Below, one piece after another: positions 25,832 to 35,156 of a DNA stretch of 64,000 nucleotides. This DNA comes from Halorussus limi. GTDB taxonomy: Archaea > Halobacteriota > Halobacteria > Halobacteriales > Haladaptataceae. The stretch spans positions 1 to 64,000 of the forward strand of contig NZ_CP096663.1 of NCBI RefSeq assembly GCF_023238205.1. Direction: 5' to 3'. Numbering within the stretch: the stretch's first letter is position 1; each line of letters begins with the position of its first letter. A model generated the notes under the pieces. The model ran no database searches. It was not told where the DNA came from and worked only from the letters and a program-made list of their open reading frames with translations. The position numbers were made by a program, and so were the translations under genes.

Positions 25832-26914
25832 ATGGCACAAGATTCGGAGCAGTTCTCAGATGTCGTATCGCGTCGGAAATTCCTGCTCACGTCTGGAGTG
25901 GCTGGGGTCGCTGGCCTCGCTGGATGTACCGGTAATAGCGACACGTCGGACTCGTCTGGCAGCGAGAGCAACAATGGGGGTAACGAAGGCAATGATGGGA
26001 GCACTGACGGGAACGACAAAACCACCGAGTCGCAGACTTTGTCCGGCGATATCCGCATCTCCGGTAGTAGTACGGTTTACCCGGTGGCCCAGGAGGTTAG
26101 TCGTCAATTCCAGCAGGATCACTCGGAGGTCGGTTTCAACCTGACTCGGGACGGGAGCTCCGGTGGGTTCAAGAACGTCTTCATCCCCGGCGATAGCGAC
26201 ATCAATAACTCGAGTCGTCCCATCGCAGACAAAGAGGTACAGCAGTGTCGGGACAACGGTTTTGAGCCCGTGGAGTTCTTCATCGCGCAGGACGCGCTCA
26301 CTATCATCGTCAACAACGAGGCCGACTTCATCGACTCGATAAGCCTCGAAGACCTCAAGACAATCTGGTCGCCGGATACTGCCCCGAAGATGTGGTCGGA
26401 CGTCAACTCCGACTGGCCGAACGAGCCGCTCGACCTCTACGGCGCTGCGACCACCTCCGGCACCTTCGACTACTTCACAGAAGCGGTCGTCGGCAAGGAG
26501 GGCAAGATCCGCGGGGACTTCGAAGGTACTGAGGAAGACGACCTAATCGCGCAGGGCGTGCAGGGCAATAAGTACGCGATGGGCTACCTCCCGTTCGCCT
26601 ACTATACGAACAATCCCGACTCGGTGAAAGCACTCAGTGTCAGCGAAGGCGGGAGCAAGCCGGTCGAACCGAGCCTCAAAGCTGCACAGAGCGGGAATTA
26701 CCCGCTAGCCCGACCGCTGTTCTTCTACGCCAACATGAACAAACTCCAGCAGAAGAACCATCTACAGGAATTCGTCCGGTTCTACGTCAACGAGGCCGAC
26801 GAGGACTACATCGCCAACGAGATCGGCTACGTCCCGAGCAGCAAGCAGATGGTCGAAGATAACCTGAACAACCTCGAAGCTGCGATCGCCGGTGAGTACG
26901 AGTTCAGCCGATAA
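25832..26914 (+). CDS. pstS: Phosphate-binding lipoprotein PstS (copy 1)
   Basis: A 360-residue periplasmic-type binding protein. ATG 25832 gives MAQDSEQFSDVVSRRKFLLT with a Tat motif (SRRKFL) and lipobox LAGC, then a Ser/Gly/Asn-rich linker. The mature domain has ISGSSTVYPVAQEVSRQF and LTRDGSSGGFKNV, the phosphate-contacting loops, and ATTSGTFDYFTEAVV further on. It captures phosphate for the PstCAB importer. An upstream in-frame extension to 25643 lacks signal character. It stands alone before copy 2 and has its own promoter. Confidence 0.93.
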   Translation: MAQDSEQFSDVVSRRKFLLTSGVAGVAGLAGCTGNSDTSDSSGSESNNGGNEGNDGSTDGNDKTTESQTLSGDIRISGSSTVYPVAQEVSRQFQQDHSEVGFNLTRDGSSGGFKNVFIPGDSDINNSSRPIADKEVQQCRDNGFEPVEFFIAQDALTIIVNNEADFIDSISLEDLKTIWSPDTAPKMWSDVNSDWPNEPLDLYGAATTSGTFDYFTEAVVGKEGKIRGDFEGTEEDDLIAQGVQGNKYAMGYLPFAYYTNNPDSVKALSVSEGGSKPVEPSLKAAQSGNYPLARPLFFYANMNKLQQKNHLQEFVRFYVNEADEDYIANEIGYVPSSKQMVEDNLNNLEAAIAGEYEFSR

Positions 26915-27105
26915 CTGTATCCGACGTTTTTCTCCAAATAACCGAACGACCGCAGATTTCGATGTGAAGTTTTTACCGCTGAACACGCACTCCGGTCCTC
27001 ACAGCATCCTTTATCGTCCTGAAGAGTCGATTTGTCGAAGGGGATTAGTCTACGACAGACACCATTGTATGGTTAGTCGCAAGAGTCCCATACAGGCCCT
27101 TCGGG

Positions 27106-27199
27106 AGTATATAGTGATATATAGAGTAATATAGTCAAACGGGAAAAGATATAGGGGTCATACTAAGAGATATATTTGTCCTCAGTCTTGGCTCAAGTG
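27106..27199 (+). promoter_or_regulatory. Promoter region of pstS2-pst operon
   Basis: The 285 bp between the pstS copies carry GAGTATATAGTGATATATAG, AGTAATATAG, AGATATAGGGG and AGATATATTTG. The last (about 27166-27175) is 25-34 nt before the pstS2 ATG. The repeating ATATAG words are a likely mix of TATA box and phosphate-control element. They are similar to, but not the same as, those before pstS1, so the two genes may respond differently. Confidence 0.5.
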
Positions 27200-28243
27200 A
27201 TGGCACAAAACTCGGGGAATTTCTCCGGCAATGTATCACGACGGAAATTCCTTCTTACTGCTAGTACTGTCGGAACTGTAGGTGTCGCTGGATGTACAAG
27301 AGGCAGCGATACAAACGGAACGACGACCGACAGTAATGGAAACAACGGTACTAGTGAATCAGAAGCCCTATCTGGGGATATCCGAATTTCGGGGAGCAGT
27401 ACCGTTTACCCGATTGCCCAAGAGGTTAGTCGACAGTTTCAACAGGATCACTCGGAGGTCGGTTTCAACCTGACTCGAGACGGGAGCTCCGGTGGTTTCA
27501 AGAACGTCTTCATCCCCGGCGATAGCGACATTAACAACTCGAGTCGTCCCATCGCAGATAAAGAGGTACAGCAGTGTCGGGACAACGGTTTCGAGCCCGT
27601 GGAGTTCTTCATCGCGCAGGACGCCCTCACCATCGTCGTCAACAATGAGGCCGACTTCATCGACTCGATAAGCCTCAAAGAGCTACAAACGATTTGGTCG
27701 CCGGATACGGCACCCAAGACCTGGTCGGACGTCAACTCCGATTGGCCGGACGAGCCGCTCGACCTCTACGGCGCTGCGACTACTTCCGGCACCTTCGACT
27801 ACTTCACCGAAGCCGTCGTCGGCGAGGAGGGCAAGATCCGCGGGGACTTCGAAGGTACCGAAGAAGACGACCTCATCGCGCAAGGGGTTGCAGGAAGCAA
27901 ATATGCGATGGGGTATCTCCCGTTCGCCTACTACACAAACAACCCTGACACGGTGAAAGCGCTTAGTGTCAGCGAAGGCGGGAGCGAGCCCGTTGAACCG
28001 AGTCTCAAAGCTGCGCAGAGCGGGAACTACCCGCTGGCTCGACCACTGTTCTTCTACGCTAACATGAACAAACTCCAGCAGAAGAACCACCTGCAGGAGT
28101 TCATCCGGTTCTACATCAACGAGGCCGACGAGGACTACATCGCCAACGAAATCGGCTACGTCCCGAGTAGCAAGCAGATGGTCGAAGATAACCTGAACAA
28201 CCTCGAAGCTGCGATCGCCGGTGAATACGAGTTCAGCAGGTGA
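27200..28243 (+). CDS. pstS: Phosphate-binding lipoprotein PstS (copy 2)
   Basis: A 347-residue paralogue of copy 1. The signal (MAQNSGNFSGNVSRRKFLLT, lipobox VAGC) and linker differ, with the linker shorter. From LSGDIRISGSSTVYP onward the two are almost identical, with only scattered changes such as KELQTIW for EDLKTIW and VAGSKY for VQGNKY. Many silent positions are also shared in the core, so the duplication is recent or maintained by gene conversion. It is the first gene of the pstSCAB operon, 51 nt before pstC. Confidence 0.93.
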   Translation: MAQNSGNFSGNVSRRKFLLTASTVGTVGVAGCTRGSDTNGTTTDSNGNNGTSESEALSGDIRISGSSTVYPIAQEVSRQFQQDHSEVGFNLTRDGSSGGFKNVFIPGDSDINNSSRPIADKEVQQCRDNGFEPVEFFIAQDALTIVVNNEADFIDSISLKELQTIWSPDTAPKTWSDVNSDWPDEPLDLYGAATTSGTFDYFTEAVVGEEGKIRGDFEGTEEDDLIAQGVAGSKYAMGYLPFAYYTNNPDTVKALSVSEGGSEPVEPSLKAAQSGNYPLARPLFFYANMNKLQQKNHLQEFIRFYINEADEDYIANEIGYVPSSKQMVEDNLNNLEAAIAGEYEFSR

Positions 28244-28294
28244 TAGGCGATCGGTCGTCTGTAACGGAATAACCGACCAATACACCATCTCAAA

Positions 28295-29296
28295 ATGAGT
28301 AACGAAATGCAACCGGACACCAATTCATTACAACGGAATGAGTTTGTTGTCCGGAAGGAGCAACTGTATAGGGCATTGATAGCGGGGTGTGGGATTTTGA
28401 CGATTCTCGTAACGGTCGGAATCGTTCTCTCGCTTTCTGGGAAGGCGTTTACGTTCTGGGCGAACGTCTCACCGATCGAGTTCTTTACCGGCACGAAGTG
28501 GAGTCCGATTATTAGCCAGTCGTACGGGGTACTTCCGCTCGTCAGCGGAACACTCATCGTGACGTTCTTTTCCGCATTGATCGCACTGCCAGTTGGTCTG
28601 GCTGCCGCGATATATCTAAGTGAGTACGCGAGCGAGCGAGCGCGATCAATCCTCAAACCGGCGCTCGAGATTCTCGCTGGCGTTCCGACGGTAATCTACG
28701 GCTATATGGCACTCGTGTACATCACACCGCTGGTAGACAGCGTGCTTCCGCTTTCAGTTCGGGTACTTCCGCCCGGACTCCCAGTCGTACCGGAGTTCAC
28801 GTTCATCATGCCGTCGCTACGCACGTTCAACGCGCTATCTGCAAGTATCGTCGTCGGGATCATGATAATCCCGATGGTCTCCTCGATTAGTGAGGACGCT
28901 CTCAGTTCGGTTCCGGATAGTCTTCGGGAGGCCGCTTACGGTCTCGGTTCGACTAAGTTCGACGTCTCGACGAAAGTAGTCGTTCCCGCAGCAACCTCCG
29001 GAGTCGTCGCATCGTACGTCCTCGCGCTCTCGCGAGCGATCGGTGAAACGATGGCCGTAACGATGGCGATGGGCATGAGTCCACAAATGCCCTACTTCCC
29101 GAACGTACTCCGTAACTTAGCCGAGTCCAGTCAGACGATGACTGCCGCGATCGTCCAGATTGCGGGAGCCGACCAGACGCCCGGAGCGACGTACGAGGCG
29201 ATGTTTGCCATCGCCATGACGCTGTTCGTCATCACGCTGGGGATGAACGTCCTCGCCGAGCTAGTCCGACGACACTTCAGGGAGGTGTACGAATAA
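28295..29296 (+). CDS. pstC: Phosphate ABC transporter permease PstC
   Basis: A 333-residue permease with six membrane helices. The EAA-type coupling loop is DALSSVPDSLREAAYGLGST (about 205-224), followed by SYVLALSRAIGETMAVTMA. The N-terminal 25 residues are polar and variable. GVLPLVSGTLIVTFFSALIA and LEILAGVPTVIYGYMALVYI are standard PstC segments. Its stop overlaps the pstA ATG by 1 nt (ATAATGG). With PstA it forms the phosphate channel. Confidence 0.92.
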   Translation: MSNEMQPDTNSLQRNEFVVRKEQLYRALIAGCGILTILVTVGIVLSLSGKAFTFWANVSPIEFFTGTKWSPIISQSYGVLPLVSGTLIVTFFSALIALPVGLAAAIYLSEYASERARSILKPALEILAGVPTVIYGYMALVYITPLVDSVLPLSVRVLPPGLPVVPEFTFIMPSLRTFNALSASIVVGIMIIPMVSSISEDALSSVPDSLREAAYGLGSTKFDVSTKVVVPAATSGVVASYVLALSRAIGETMAVTMAMGMSPQMPYFPNVLRNLAESSQTMTAAIVQIAGADQTPGATYEAMFAIAMTLFVITLGMNVLAELVRRHFREVYE

Positions 29297-30918
29297 TGGC
29301 GGCCGAAGAAGACACGGCGAGTCAGTTGCGCCAGACCTCCCGTCTACGTTTCGAACACCTGAAAGGGCGGCTCTTCGAGGCGGGACTGGTCGGTGCGACG
29401 CTACTCGGTATCGTATCGCTACTCGTACTGTTCGGATACATCGCGTTCGACGCGTTCAGACCCTTGACGGCATCTGTCCGGTGGTACCTCCTCTACTTCG
29501 GGACGCTCGTCACACCGACCGCCGCGTTCACCCTTTACGCACGCCGTCGTCCGGCAGTGCGGGCCGCGAATGCGAGAGCGTTCGCAGTCATCCTCGGCGG
29601 TCTCACCGTGAGTTGCGTTTCGTACGTGGTGGCTGAAGCACTAAGCCCGTACGACATCTTCGTCTACGCGCTCTTTGGCGGTGTTCCCCCGATTCTAGTA
29701 GCACTCTACGGTCGGACCACGGACGATAACAGCTACATCGGGCCTGCGATTCCCGTCTCGATACTCGTCGGTTTCGGGGTCGCAAACCTCTTCTACGGAA
29801 CGATTCGTCCGCTTGTCGACATCCTCGCGCGATGGATCACGTACTTCGGCGTGGTCACCGTCCCAGTCGCCGTGATTATGGGAGTCGTCGTGTCGCGTCG
29901 CTGGTCTCGTCAGCGTGGTCTCTACGCTGCCGGGGCCGTAATCGTGACATCCCTTCTCGTCGCTGTCGGTGGAATCGCGCTCGGCATCGACCCGTCGTTC
30001 TGGATCGTTCTCTCCTCGGCGTTGGTCCTCCCGACTGTTTACGTCGTCGGCGAAACTGTCGCAACGGACCCTGAGGGGCGAATTGGTGTCCTCGGTCCCT
30101 TCGTCGTCATCGGTGGAATCGTCGTGGGGGCAGTCCTTGAACGCCAACTCGGAATCGAGGGACTCGAGAGTTACGTGACGCCCACGCTCCTGTTGACTTC
30201 GTGGAACGGACTCGATGCCGGTCAAGCAGGAGTCTATCCGCAAATCGTCGGCTCGATCATCATCGTGGGTTTCATGGCGCTCTTAGCGTTCCCAGTTGGT
30301 GTCGGCGCTGCGGTTTACCTCGAAGAGTACGCAGCGAGTACTGGTTGGAGCGGGCGACTCGCAGCACTTCTCGAAGTGAACATCTCGAATCTTGCTGGTG
30401 TCCCCTCGGTCGTCTACGGGATTCTGGGACTGGCGCTGTTCAGGAACACGCTCGGATTTGGTACCGGTGTCGTCATCTCTGCGGCAGGGACACTCGGCTT
30501 GCTCATCCTGCCGATTGTCGTCGTGTCCGCACAGGAAGCGCTCCGATCGGTTCCGGATTCGCTACGTCAAGCCTCCTACGGCATGGGCGCCAGTCGGTGG
30601 CAGACGCTCCGGAACGTCGTACTTCCGGAAGCAGTTCCGGGGATACTCACCGGGACGATTCTCGCACTTGCTCGGGCTATCGGCGAGACAGCACCACTAG
30701 TCATCATCGCCGTCGCAACGACGAAGTACTCACCGCCAGAGGGCATATTCTCGTCCGCGACGGCACTCCCACTGCAAATCTTCGCCGCTCGCAGTAACGT
30801 TAGTGCAGCGTTTAGACATGGCGTGGTTCCAGCAACTGCCGTGGTGCTGCTTACCCTGATGCTGGTGATGAATACCGCTGCAATCGTAATTCGAAACCGA
30901 TACGAAAGTGACAACTGA
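29296..30918 (+). CDS. pstA: Phosphate ABC transporter permease PstA, long form
   Basis: A 540-residue protein, nearly twice the usual bacterial PstA length. The C-terminal 270 residues are the permease, with [38 protein letters not shown], the coupling loop [20 protein letters not shown] and [18 protein letters not shown]. The N-terminal 270 residues add about seven hydrophobic segments ([53 protein letters not shown] and others). Haloarchaeal PstA proteins often have such extra helices; their role is unknown. Confidence 0.9.
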   Translation: MAAEEDTASQLRQTSRLRFEHLKGRLFEAGLVGATLLGIVSLLVLFGYIAFDAFRPLTASVRWYLLYFGTLVTPTAAFTLYARRRPAVRAANARAFAVILGGLTVSCVSYVVAEALSPYDIFVYALFGGVPPILVALYGRTTDDNSYIGPAIPVSILVGFGVANLFYGTIRPLVDILARWITYFGVVTVPVAVIMGVVVSRRWSRQRGLYAAGAVIVTSLLVAVGGIALGIDPSFWIVLSSALVLPTVYVVGETVATDPEGRIGVLGPFVVIGGIVVGAVLERQLGIEGLESYVTPTLLLTSWNGLDAGQAGVYPQIVGSIIIVGFMALLAFPVGVGAAVYLEEYAASTGWSGRLAALLEVNISNLAGVPSVVYGILGLALFRNTLGFGTGVVISAAGTLGLLILPIVVVSAQEALRSVPDSLRQASYGMGASRWQTLRNVVLPEAVPGILTGTILALARAIGETAPLVIIAVATTKYSPPEGIFSSATALPLQIFAARSNVSAAFRHGVVPATAVVLLTLMLVMNTAAIVIRNRYESDN

Positions 30919-30928
30919 GGAAACTACA

Positions 30929-31768
30929 ATGAGTGATACCGACACGACTCCGACGATATCGACAGACGTAGAGGATTCGACTTCCGAACGAGAAACCCGA
31001 CCGACACCGGACTCAGATGAAGCGGTTATCGAGTCTCGGAATCTGAGCGTCCATTACGGAGATGTACAGGCACTTCAGAGTATCGACCTCCAAATACCGA
31101 ACCGACAAGTGACCGCAATCATCGGGCCATCTGGTTGCGGGAAATCGACGTTCCTCCGATGTATCAATCGGATGAACGACCTTGTCGAGGCTGCAACAAT
31201 CGACGGTAAACTACTCTTCAATGGGACCGACGTGTACGAGGAGGATATTGACCCCGTCGCACTGCGACGTCGGATTGGAATGGTCTTCCAGCATCCAAAT
31301 CCGTTCCCGAAGAGTATTTACGATAACGTCGCCTACGGCCTCCGAATTCAAGGTATCACGGACGACATGGACGAACGGGTCGAACAGGCGCTCAAGCGTG
31401 CAGCGCTCTGGGACGAAGTCAAAGACCAACTCGATAAAAGCGCACTCGACCTCTCCGGTGGCCAACAACAACGTCTCTGTATTGCTCGGGCGATTGCAGT
31501 CGATCCCGACGTCCTCCTCATGGACGAACCGGCATCTGCGCTGGACCCGATAGCCACCTCGAAAATCGAAGACCTCATTGAGGAACTCGCCGAGGAATAC
31601 ACGGTCGCCATCGTCACCCACAACATGCAACAGGCCGCTCGAATCTCCGATAAGACGGCTGTCTTCCTCACCGGTGGTGAACTCGCCGAGTTCGGCGATA
31701 CACAGAAGATCTTCGAGAATCCCGACAGCCAGCGTGTTGAGGACTACATTACCGGCAAATTCGGATAA
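30929..31768 (+). CDS. pstB: Phosphate ABC transporter ATPase PstB
   Basis: A 279-residue ABC ATPase from ATG 30929; a frame extension to 30908 overlaps pstA and is unlikely. After a polar Thr/Asp-rich lead of 40 residues come Walker [16 protein letters not shown] (about 71), [20 protein letters not shown], the Q-loop [17 protein letters not shown], signature [14 protein letters not shown] (about 181), Walker [14 protein letters not shown] and switch [13 protein letters not shown]. These are diagnostic for PstB. It energises PstCA. Confidence 0.95.
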   Translation: MSDTDTTPTISTDVEDSTSERETRPTPDSDEAVIESRNLSVHYGDVQALQSIDLQIPNRQVTAIIGPSGCGKSTFLRCINRMNDLVEAATIDGKLLFNGTDVYEEDIDPVALRRRIGMVFQHPNPFPKSIYDNVAYGLRIQGITDDMDERVEQALKRAALWDEVKDQLDKSALDLSGGQQQRLCIARAIAVDPDVLLMDEPASALDPIATSKIEDLIEELAEEYTVAIVTHNMQQAARISDKTAVFLTGGELAEFGDTQKIFENPDSQRVEDYITGKFG

Positions 31769-31773
31769 TAGCT

Positions 31774-32028
31774 GTGTCACGCCCAATACACCAGCGATCT
31801 CTCGGTGAATTCAGAGGTGACGTTCGAGAGCTTGAACCACTCGGGTTACGCCAACTGCACCGCAGTTTAATGTCTCTCAGCGTGGCAGAGACAGTCTCAA
31901 GCTCGGAGATTGTCGGCAGTAGTGAGGGGACTAAACGGCGATGTCTCGAACAAGAGATTAGCCACGAGGCTAACATTGCCGTAAAGACCGCCTACCTAGC
32001 CGGAAATGGTTCGGACTTGATTCACTGA
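31774..32028 (+). pseudogene. PhoU N-terminal remnant
   Basis: Five nt after pstB an 84-codon frame starting with GTG reads MSRPIHQRSLGEFRGDVREL, EPLGLRQLHRSLMSLSVAET and VGSSEGTKRRCLEQEISHEA. It matches the start of classical PhoU (QRxLxEFRDDVREL...LxxLHRSLxALS...D.E.N.RCLEIE), then loses similarity and ends at 84 residues instead of about 220. It lies where phoU belongs in pst operons. It is either a decayed phoU or a strongly shortened one. Confidence 0.55.
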
Positions 32029-32029
32029 T

Positions 32030-33025
32030 ATGGAAGCACGAAAGGTCCAAAAAGTCGGTGGTGGCACGTATACGGTCTCGATGCCCGTCGACTGGGCAGA
32101 CGAACACGACATCGAAGCGGGTGACTTATTGTATCTCTATCCGCATCTTGATGGATCACTCACCATTCGACGGAATGAGAAGGACCAGAGTGAACTTTCG
32201 AACGTCGAGATTGTCCTGACGGATTCAGAAGTATCGACAGCTAAGCGGATGTTCCAGGCTGCTTACACTGCGGGTTTCGATAAAATTACTCTGTATCCAG
32301 AAGATATCTTTGCGAGGAAACAACGGCAAGCGGTTATTTCTCTCTCACGAGAACTCACTGGTATCGAAGTTGCTGAGGAATCAGAGTCTCAGATAACCGT
32401 TCAAGGGCTATTGGATGCGAGTGAAGTCTCGATCCGCCAGTCAGTTATCCAGCTCCGATTCAACACACTGTCGATGCACGAGGCAGCTATTGCCGCCTTC
32501 GCTGGAGACGCTACTGAAGTAGAGTATATTTCACGGCGGGATGACGAAGCGGACCGTGTCTTCCAGCTAATCACCCGTCACTTCAACCGCTCTCTCAAGG
32601 ATTTCGACGAGCTAAATCAACTCGGGCTCTCCCGACGGGAGTTGTTTGCGTATTATTTCACGGCTCGTCAGCTCGAACGGGTAGCGGATCACGCCGTCAA
32701 AATTGCGAATGTGGCGAGTCGCTATGATGGCGAGATCGACGAAGAACTACGGTCAGAGGTCCGGTCCCTTGGGTCCGACTCTCGACAAATCGTCGAAGAC
32801 TCCACAGATGCTGTGATCAACGATTACTCTGCCGGGGAAATCCATTCTACTCTCAACTTCTGTAACCGAGTTACCGAGGACGTATCTGTCATAGACGAGG
32901 CTCTAGTAGACCGAACGCCGAAAGAAGCATTCGTCGTTACTCGCGTCCTTGATAGCATAGATCGAACAGCGAAATACGGAAAGAACATCGCCGAATGTGC
33001 GCTACAAAATTCCCTTTGGTCGTAA
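32030..33025 (+). CDS. PhoU-domain regulator with N-terminal AbrB-like domain
   Basis: A 331-residue protein beginning 1 nt after the preceding stop. Residues 1-50 (MEARKVQKVGGGTYTVSMPV, then DWADEHDIEAGDLLYLYPHL) form a SpoVT/AbrB swapped-hairpin DNA-binding domain. Two PhoU-like three-helix bundles follow: LRFNTLSMHEAAIAAFAGD, DDEADRVFQLITRHFNRSL and RQLERVADHAVKIANVAS, with the E/D-x-x-D metal-binding pattern, and DRTAKYGKNIAECAL near the end. Such haloarchaeal proteins are thought to sense phosphate status at the Pst transporter and regulate transcription. It is the last pst-operon gene. Confidence 0.88.
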   Translation: MEARKVQKVGGGTYTVSMPVDWADEHDIEAGDLLYLYPHLDGSLTIRRNEKDQSELSNVEIVLTDSEVSTAKRMFQAAYTAGFDKITLYPEDIFARKQRQAVISLSRELTGIEVAEESESQITVQGLLDASEVSIRQSVIQLRFNTLSMHEAAIAAFAGDATEVEYISRRDDEADRVFQLITRHFNRSLKDFDELNQLGLSRRELFAYYFTARQLERVADHAVKIANVASRYDGEIDEELRSEVRSLGSDSRQIVEDSTDAVINDYSAGEIHSTLNFCNRVTEDVSVIDEALVDRTPKEAFVVTRVLDSIDRTAKYGKNIAECALQNSLWS

Positions 33026-33735
33026 CACAAATATAACATATAAATTAGGGGCGCGAGGAAGCCTAACTCACTCGGGGGTCATCCGTCCCGAATACTCTAC
33101 TTCAATTTGAGCAGCCGAATTACTGAGCAAGCCCGGCGCTCATTCTTATCTTGACCACACCAAACGCGACGGCCAGCAACGAGGCGACCGTCTGGAACCA
33201 GCCGCAATGTCGAGAGCTTTCTCCATCTCACCTATCCCCGGATAGAGCGACTTCGCTTCTGGACGAAATGGTTGATCGTCTCCCATCTCACTTCAAACTG
33301 GTAGCAGTAGACCATCACCGAGGCTATTGGAAGTTTGACTTTGACTGTAATTAGACTCTCATCGTATTCTTGGGAGAAAGATCTATAGAGATTTCCGTCG
33401 CGGGGGATACTCCTTAATCTCCTGTAGTATCTTTTCTTCATCCGGTATACGACGATTCAAGTCGCCGGTACAGGCACGAACCCTCGCCCACAAGTTCGCC
33501 GCCTGCGAGCGCGTTACTGCTCATCCAGTGGACGGTGAAGACGCTTTTGACGATCTCAGCATTGGTGATGAGCTCACTGTCGCAAGCATAGTGAAGAATC
33601 CAATGTAAGTCGAGTATTTCGTTCGCGTATTCGGCTAGGACGTATCGTAGTTCCCCACGTCTCTTGAACCGCCATGAGACTGCTACCAGACCATTCTCCG
33701 ATAACAGTTTAAGTCAAACCTACACACGTCTGAAC
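33026..33735. other. Stretch without a confident gene between PhoU and MFS
   Basis: Over 710 bp I see two short coding-like pieces: 33151-33354 (+), ending LLDEMVDRLPSHFKLVAVDH, with only a TTG start, and 33453-33604 (+), SPVQARTLAHKFAACERVTA then DLSIGDELTVASIVKNPM, without a start. Both could be ends of small lost genes. A TATA-like GTTTAAG lies at about 33707, 25-30 nt before the next gene. Confidence 0.4.
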
Positions 33736-35067
33736 ATGGCGCAGGAACAGGCAGAGGCGGCAGGACCAATTGATGCGTTCCGGCAGTTTTTCGCACTTCA
33801 GCGGGACGTGTTGGTACTCTCGCTGGCGATGTTCGCATTTAGCTTGGGCTTTCAGATGACCAGCCGGTTTCTCCCTGAGTACATTGTCTCTCTGGGTGCG
33901 TCCGGGTTCGTCGTCGGACTGTTCGGAACCGTCGGTAACATTATCTCTGCGGTTTATCCCTATCCCGGCGGCGCAGTGTCAGACCGCATCGGCTCACGGT
34001 ACGCGCTCACCGTCTTCGGACTCCTCTCGACGCTCGGATTCGCCTTCTGGTTACTCGCACCGAACATCGGAACAATAGCGATTGCCAGCATCACAATCGA
34101 ACCCTGGATTTGGATTTTCGTCGGCCTCCTCCTCGCGCAGGCGTGGAAATCGTTCGGCCTCGGTGCCTCCTTCGCCGTCGTCAAACAGGCCACCGACCCC
34201 TCGCAGTTGGCGTCGGGATTCGCGAGCACGGAAACGTTCCGACGGACGGCGTTCCTGATCGGTCCTGTGCTGGCGGCGGTCCTCATCGGCTTCCACCCCG
34301 AGTTCACCGTCAGCTTCCAGTACGTCCTCGGGGTGGCAGTCATCTTTGGAGCACTCGGAACGATCGTCCAGCATATCCTCTACGACGCCAGTTCCGATAC
34401 CATTGGTGACTCCTTCGAAGGTATCGACCAGATTCGGCAGGACCTACGAGATATGCCGGATGAACTCCGGCCACTCCTCGTTGGCGACACGCTCGTTCGA
34501 TTCGCTAACGGAATGGTCTACGTGTTCTTCGTCCTCGTCGTCACTCAGTTCCTCCAAATCGGCTTCGAGACCTCCCTCTCACTTGGCGGACTCACCTACG
34601 GCATCGACCTCTCGCCGGAGGCGTTCTTCGGGTATCTGCTTGGCGTGGAGATGCTCGTCGCACTTCTCGTGATGGCTCCAGCAGCCAAGGTAGCCGAGTA
34701 CGTGGGGCTCAAACCTGTCGTCGCACTCGGGTTCGCAGTCTACGCTATCTTCCCGATCCTGTTGATAAACGTCCCTGCGAGCTCACTCGTATTGATTCTC
34801 GTGTTCGCGTTCTCCGGACTCCGGTTTGCAGGGTTACCCTCTCATAAGGCACTGATTGTCGGACCCGCCGAACAGGGCGCCGGAGGACGAGTGACAGGGG
34901 CGTACTATCTGCTCCGGAATACAATCGTCATCCCGAGTGCAGCGCTGGGCGGGTATCTGTGGGAGTTCGTCAGCCCGGAGATCGCGTTCACCATTGCCAC
35001 TGTGATCGGCGGAATTGGCACCGTCTACTTCCTGCTATTCGGTGAGGACTTCGAGGCGTACCGGTAA
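33736..35067 (+). CDS. MFS transporter next to the phosphate operon
   Basis: A 443-residue major facilitator with 12 predicted helices. ATG 33736 (MAQEQAEAAGPIDAFRQFFA) is preceded by a leaderless-style promoter; the extension to 33664 uses TTG. The loop after helix 2 holds the MFS-type GGAVSDRIGSRYALTVFGLL (about 82-101). Other parts are LAQAWKSFGLGASFAVVKQA, FASTETFRRTAFLIGPVLAA and GLPSHKALIVGPAEQGAGGR. The substrate is not evident; both paralogues lie next to oxyanion genes (pst here, ars at 14.3 kb), which suggests phosphate, arsenate or organic derivatives. It is intact where its sister is frameshifted. Confidence 0.88.
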   Translation: MAQEQAEAAGPIDAFRQFFALQRDVLVLSLAMFAFSLGFQMTSRFLPEYIVSLGASGFVVGLFGTVGNIISAVYPYPGGAVSDRIGSRYALTVFGLLSTLGFAFWLLAPNIGTIAIASITIEPWIWIFVGLLLAQAWKSFGLGASFAVVKQATDPSQLASGFASTETFRRTAFLIGPVLAAVLIGFHPEFTVSFQYVLGVAVIFGALGTIVQHILYDASSDTIGDSFEGIDQIRQDLRDMPDELRPLLVGDTLVRFANGMVYVFFVLVVTQFLQIGFETSLSLGGLTYGIDLSPEAFFGYLLGVEMLVALLVMAPAAKVAEYVGLKPVVALGFAVYAIFPILLINVPASSLVLILVFAFSGLRFAGLPSHKALIVGPAEQGAGGRVTGAYYLLRNTIVIPSAALGGYLWEFVSPEIAFTIATVIGGIGTVYFLLFGEDFEAYR

Positions 35068-35156
35068 CCGACAGAATCGCCTTCCTCATCGTGGTCGCCC
35101 GAATGTTCGGCACCAGTCAGGTCTGACCGAGATGTGAAATCAAAAACGCGCGGAGG

